64,000 bases of DNA from Sphingobacteriales bacterium. Its GTDB lineage: Bacteria; Bacteroidota; Bacteroidia; Sphingobacteriales; Sphingobacteriaceae. Location: the NCBI GenBank assembly GCA_026390835.1, contig JAPLFD010000015.1, positions 1 through 64,000 on the forward strand, read 5' to 3'. The notes under the pieces are model-generated. The model saw only the letters and a list, made by a program, of their open reading frames with translations, was not told the origin of the DNA and did not search any database. Positions 62,078 through 64,000 of the stretch are shown here, piece by piece (the stretch's first letter is position 1; every line of letters starts with the position of its first letter). Made by a program: the position numbers and the translations under genes.

Positions 62078-62728
62078 ATGGGTAAAGATAAACTTCGCAG
62101 ATTTGCAGAAATAGAAACATTCGCCAATGTATACGAATTAGATGCCGGAAAAGCATTAAAAGGTAATTGGAGCAAAATGCATTTTAAAAATGATGCCCCC
62201 TTGGTTTTAGAATTGGCTTGTGGCAAAGGAGAGTATACCGTAAACTTGGCGCAATTATTTCCAGAAAAAAACTTTATTGGCATAGACTATAAAGGCAACC
62301 GCATTTGGCGGGGTGCTAAAACCGCTATGGAAGAGGGAATTGATAATGTCGCTTTTTTGCGTATTCAAATAGAACACATACTAGACTATTTTGATAACGA
62401 TGAAGTTAGCGAAATCTGGATTACTTTCCCCGATCCGCAACCGCAAGTAAGCCGGGAGAAAAAACGCCTAACCGCTCCTCGATTTTTAGAAAAATACAAA
62501 GTGATTCTTCAAGAATCGGCCCCTATTAATTTAAAAACAGATAACGACGATTTTTACGCCTTTACGCTCGAAACTATTGAGCAACTTGGCTTAACCTTAC
62601 ACGTACGCACCGAAGATTTATACCGTTCTGATTTGGTAGACGAGGTATTGTCGATAAAAACCTATTACGAGAAAAAATACTTGACCCACCATAAAAACAT
62701 CAATTACGTACGCTTTAGTTTTGCTTAA
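62078..62728 (+). CDS. trmB: tRNA (guanine-N7-)-methyltransferase
   Basis: A 216-residue SAM-dependent enzyme that methylates G46 in tRNA. It has the motifs LELACGKGEYTVNLAQLFPEKNFIGIDYKG (SAM loop LELACGKGEY) and IWITFPDPQPQ, the TrmB hallmark P(D/E)PxxK region. The remainder includes NLKTDNDDFYAFTLE. The stop and the next start share one base (TAATG), so it is coupled to the MGMT-like gene. Confidence 0.95.
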   Translation: MGKDKLRRFAEIETFANVYELDAGKALKGNWSKMHFKNDAPLVLELACGKGEYTVNLAQLFPEKNFIGIDYKGNRIWRGAKTAMEEGIDNVAFLRIQIEHILDYFDNDEVSEIWITFPDPQPQVSREKKRLTAPRFLEKYKVILQESAPINLKTDNDDFYAFTLETIEQLGLTLHVRTEDLYRSDLVDEVLSIKTYYEKKYLTHHKNINYVRFSFA

Positions 62729-63069
62729 TGGAGAGAGCTGACTTTTTTGAGCAAGTATATCAAGTGGTCCGCTTAATTCCGCGGGGCAGGGTAACTTCTT
62801 ACGGTACCATTGCCGCCTATTTGGGTAGCAAAGGCTCGTCGCGAATGGTAGGTTATGCCATGAACGGGGCACATACTGTGCATCCGCCAGTGCCGGCACA
62901 TCGGGTGGTCAATCGCCAAGGTTTGCTCACCGGTAAATACCATTTCGAAAGCCCCAGCCGCATGCAAGAATTGCTCGAAGCCGAAGGAGTACGGGTATGC
63001 AACGATCAAGTAATAAATTTTAAACACCTTTTTTGGGATCCAGCTTTAGAATTGGATTTAGAAGCGTAA
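62728..63069 (+). CDS. alkyltransferase-like protein (MGMT family, no active-site cysteine)
   Basis: A 113-residue protein homologous to the C-terminal DNA-binding domain of O6-alkylguanine-DNA alkyltransferase: GRVTSYGTIAAYLGSKGSSR (Tyr25 and Arg39 finger) and VPAHRVVNRQGLLTG. The catalytic PCHR motif reads PAHR (A57), so it cannot accept an alkyl group. This is the Atl class, which binds O6-alkylguanine and hands the lesion to nucleotide excision repair. One-base overlap with trmB. Confidence 0.9.
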   Translation: MERADFFEQVYQVVRLIPRGRVTSYGTIAAYLGSKGSSRMVGYAMNGAHTVHPPVPAHRVVNRQGLLTGKYHFESPSRMQELLEAEGVRVCNDQVINFKHLFWDPALELDLEA

Positions 63070-63078
63070 ATTTAAACC

Positions 63079-63420
63079 ATGGGAAAATTAGTAAACGAAT
63101 TTAACGACTACCGTAACCGAATGAACAATCGGATTATGGAGAGTGGCAATACCAATATCAAACGTTTTTTTGCGCTCGATACCACCACCTATGCCGACGG
63201 TGCTTTGGATGTAAAAACCAAAGAAATGTTGGGCTTAGTAGCCTCTATGGTTTTGCGTTGCGACGATTGCATTAAGTATCATTTGGGCAAGTGCCACGAA
63301 GCCGGGGTAAATTCCGAAGAAATGAACGAGATTTTTATGATTGCCAATCTAGTGGGCGGCTCCATTGTTATTCCACACTACCGTAGAGCGGTGGAGTATT
63401 GGGATGAACTGAATGCATAA
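63079..63420 (+). CDS. carboxymuconolactone decarboxylase family protein (AhpD-like)
   Basis: A 113-residue all-helical protein with the CMD/AhpD motif: KEMLGLVASMVLRCDDC-IKYHLGKCHEAG, that is E49, C61-x2-C64 and H68. The redox CxxC with the following His supports a peroxidase or thiol-reductase role like AhpD, rather than decarboxylation. It lies 9 bases after the Atl gene and shortly before the pentapeptide gene. Confidence 0.88.
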   Translation: MGKLVNEFNDYRNRMNNRIMESGNTNIKRFFALDTTTYADGALDVKTKEMLGLVASMVLRCDDCIKYHLGKCHEAGVNSEEMNEIFMIANLVGGSIVIPHYRRAVEYWDELNA

Positions 63421-63427
63421 TACATCC

Positions 63428-63994
63428 ATGGACATTTTTTTTGAACAGCGTTTTGAAAACCTGAGTTTCGCTGCCGGCGAATTTAAAAAAGGCGAATACG
63501 AAGACTGTGTTTTTATGAATTGCGATTTCACCGCAGCAGATATAACCGAGGTGCTGTTTACCAATTGCGAATTTACAGCATGTAACCTGAGCAACGTTCA
63601 CCTTACCCGTACGGCCTTCCGAAATGTTCATTTTACAGATTGTAAACTCATCGGTTTACGCTTTGAGTATTGCACTGATTTTTTATTTGAAGTAAGCTTT
63701 ACTCGGTGTAATCTAGATTTTTCATCTTTTTATAAGCGAAAGCTCAAAAACACCCTATTTAGTTCTTGTAGCTTGCAAGAAGTTGAATTTGGAGAAGCAG
63801 ATCTCACTGGCGTTCAATTTGAGCAGTGCGATTTAAATCGGGCGGTGTTTGAGCAGACCATACTTGAAAAAGCCGACTTCCGAACAGCCCGTAATTTTAC
63901 CATTCAGCCAGATCAAAATAAGGTAAACCAAGCCAAATTTTCAGTAGAGGGCTTACCCGGATTGTTAAGCCATTATCCCATTCAAATAGATTAA
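63428..63994 (+). CDS. pentapeptide repeat protein
   Basis: A 188-residue protein composed of A(D/N)LxX-type five-residue repeats: FENLSFAAGEFKKGEYEDCVF, NCDFTAADITEVLFTNCEFTACNL, LTGVQFEQCDLNRAVFEQ (shown as landmarks NCDFTAAD and EQCDLNRAVFEQ). It forms a right-handed quadrilateral beta-helix. Qnr/MfpA relatives protect DNA gyrase, but most members have no known role. An ATG at 63413 would overlap the preceding gene by eight bases; ATG 63428 is preferred. The six bases after its stop contain an ATG that may start the next gene beyond the window. Confidence 0.88.
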   Translation: MDIFFEQRFENLSFAAGEFKKGEYEDCVFMNCDFTAADITEVLFTNCEFTACNLSNVHLTRTAFRNVHFTDCKLIGLRFEYCTDFLFEVSFTRCNLDFSSFYKRKLKNTLFSSCSLQEVEFGEADLTGVQFEQCDLNRAVFEQTILEKADFRTARNFTIQPDQNKVNQAKFSVEGLPGLLSHYPIQID

Positions 63995-64000
63995 TATGTC

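Noticed and set aside
1-64000. CRISPR arrays, tRNA or rRNA genes, insertion sequences, defence systems
   Set aside because: I looked in all intergenic gaps and for typical protein families and found none. Intergenic stretches are short and accounted for by promoters, terminators and small genes.

Overview
The window is ordinary chromosome of a Bacteroidota bacterium. The best fit is the Sphingobacteriaceae or a close relative, judged from gene order recalled from that family (panC-panD next to a short glycogen-synthase-like gene, a DUF4270 lipoprotein and glmS; mutY-ssb; HU-TPR-RNase G). Supporting signs are the scarcity of Shine-Dalgarno sequences before start codons, promoter-like TTTG/TAnnTTTG elements of the Bacteroidota type, SusC-style TonB receptors with a carboxypeptidase-regulatory-like N-domain, and many SPII lipoproteins. 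The base composition is moderately A+T-rich. I see no tRNA, rRNA, CRISPR array, insertion sequence or prophage.

Layout. 0-9 kb: the start of an MFS transporter, an M28 peptidase, recG, an EamA transporter, ridA and a 46-residue membrane protein form one tight minus-strand operon. It is followed by ompA, the divergent pepP, and meaB. 9-19 kb: a surface-polysaccharide region. Two glycosyltransferases and an MsbA-like exporter lie on the plus strand. They converge on an eight-gene minus-strand operon: two QdtA/FdtA-type cupins, a KAS III, an SDR reductase, a GNAT, a DegT aminotransferase and two glycosyltransferases. That operon reads as synthesis of a dTDP-3-amino-3,6-dideoxyhexose carrying a custom-made acyl group. 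19-30 kb: infB-nusA-rimP, a TlpA-like lipoprotein, an acyl-CoA dehydrogenase, a flippase-like protein, panD and panC. 30-42 kb: a half-size GT5 protein, DUF4270, glmS, a cytochrome-b561-like protein with YceI, GDPD, gamma-glutamyltransferase, superoxide dismutase, tadA, an RlmI-like methyltransferase and TerC. 42-54 kb: a nadR-like kinase with pnuC, carB with a structured leader, a small lipoprotein gene with a frameshift, radA, RNase G, a 29-residue COX24-type protein, a TPR protein, HU, mutY, ssb and aspS. 54-60 kb: a TPP riboswitch drives a TonB receptor, a PafA-type phosphatase, a protein resembling thiamine pyrophosphokinase but lacking its catalytic motifs, and a GNAT. 60-64 kb: an M28 peptidase, GDP-fucose synthase, trmB, an alkyltransferase-like protein, an AhpD-like protein and a pentapeptide-repeat protein.

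The most interesting points are four: the amino-sugar operon with its own KAS III and ketoreductase; the thiamin-salvage operon with a phosphatase and an apparently inactive kinase homologue; overlapping hairpins before carB and a terminator-like hairpin in the rimP leader; and small genes easily missed in annotation (4933-5073, 42896-42991, 49649-49738, and the broken lipoprotein 46138-46505). Family assignments come from motifs read by eye and from memory; no database search was run.
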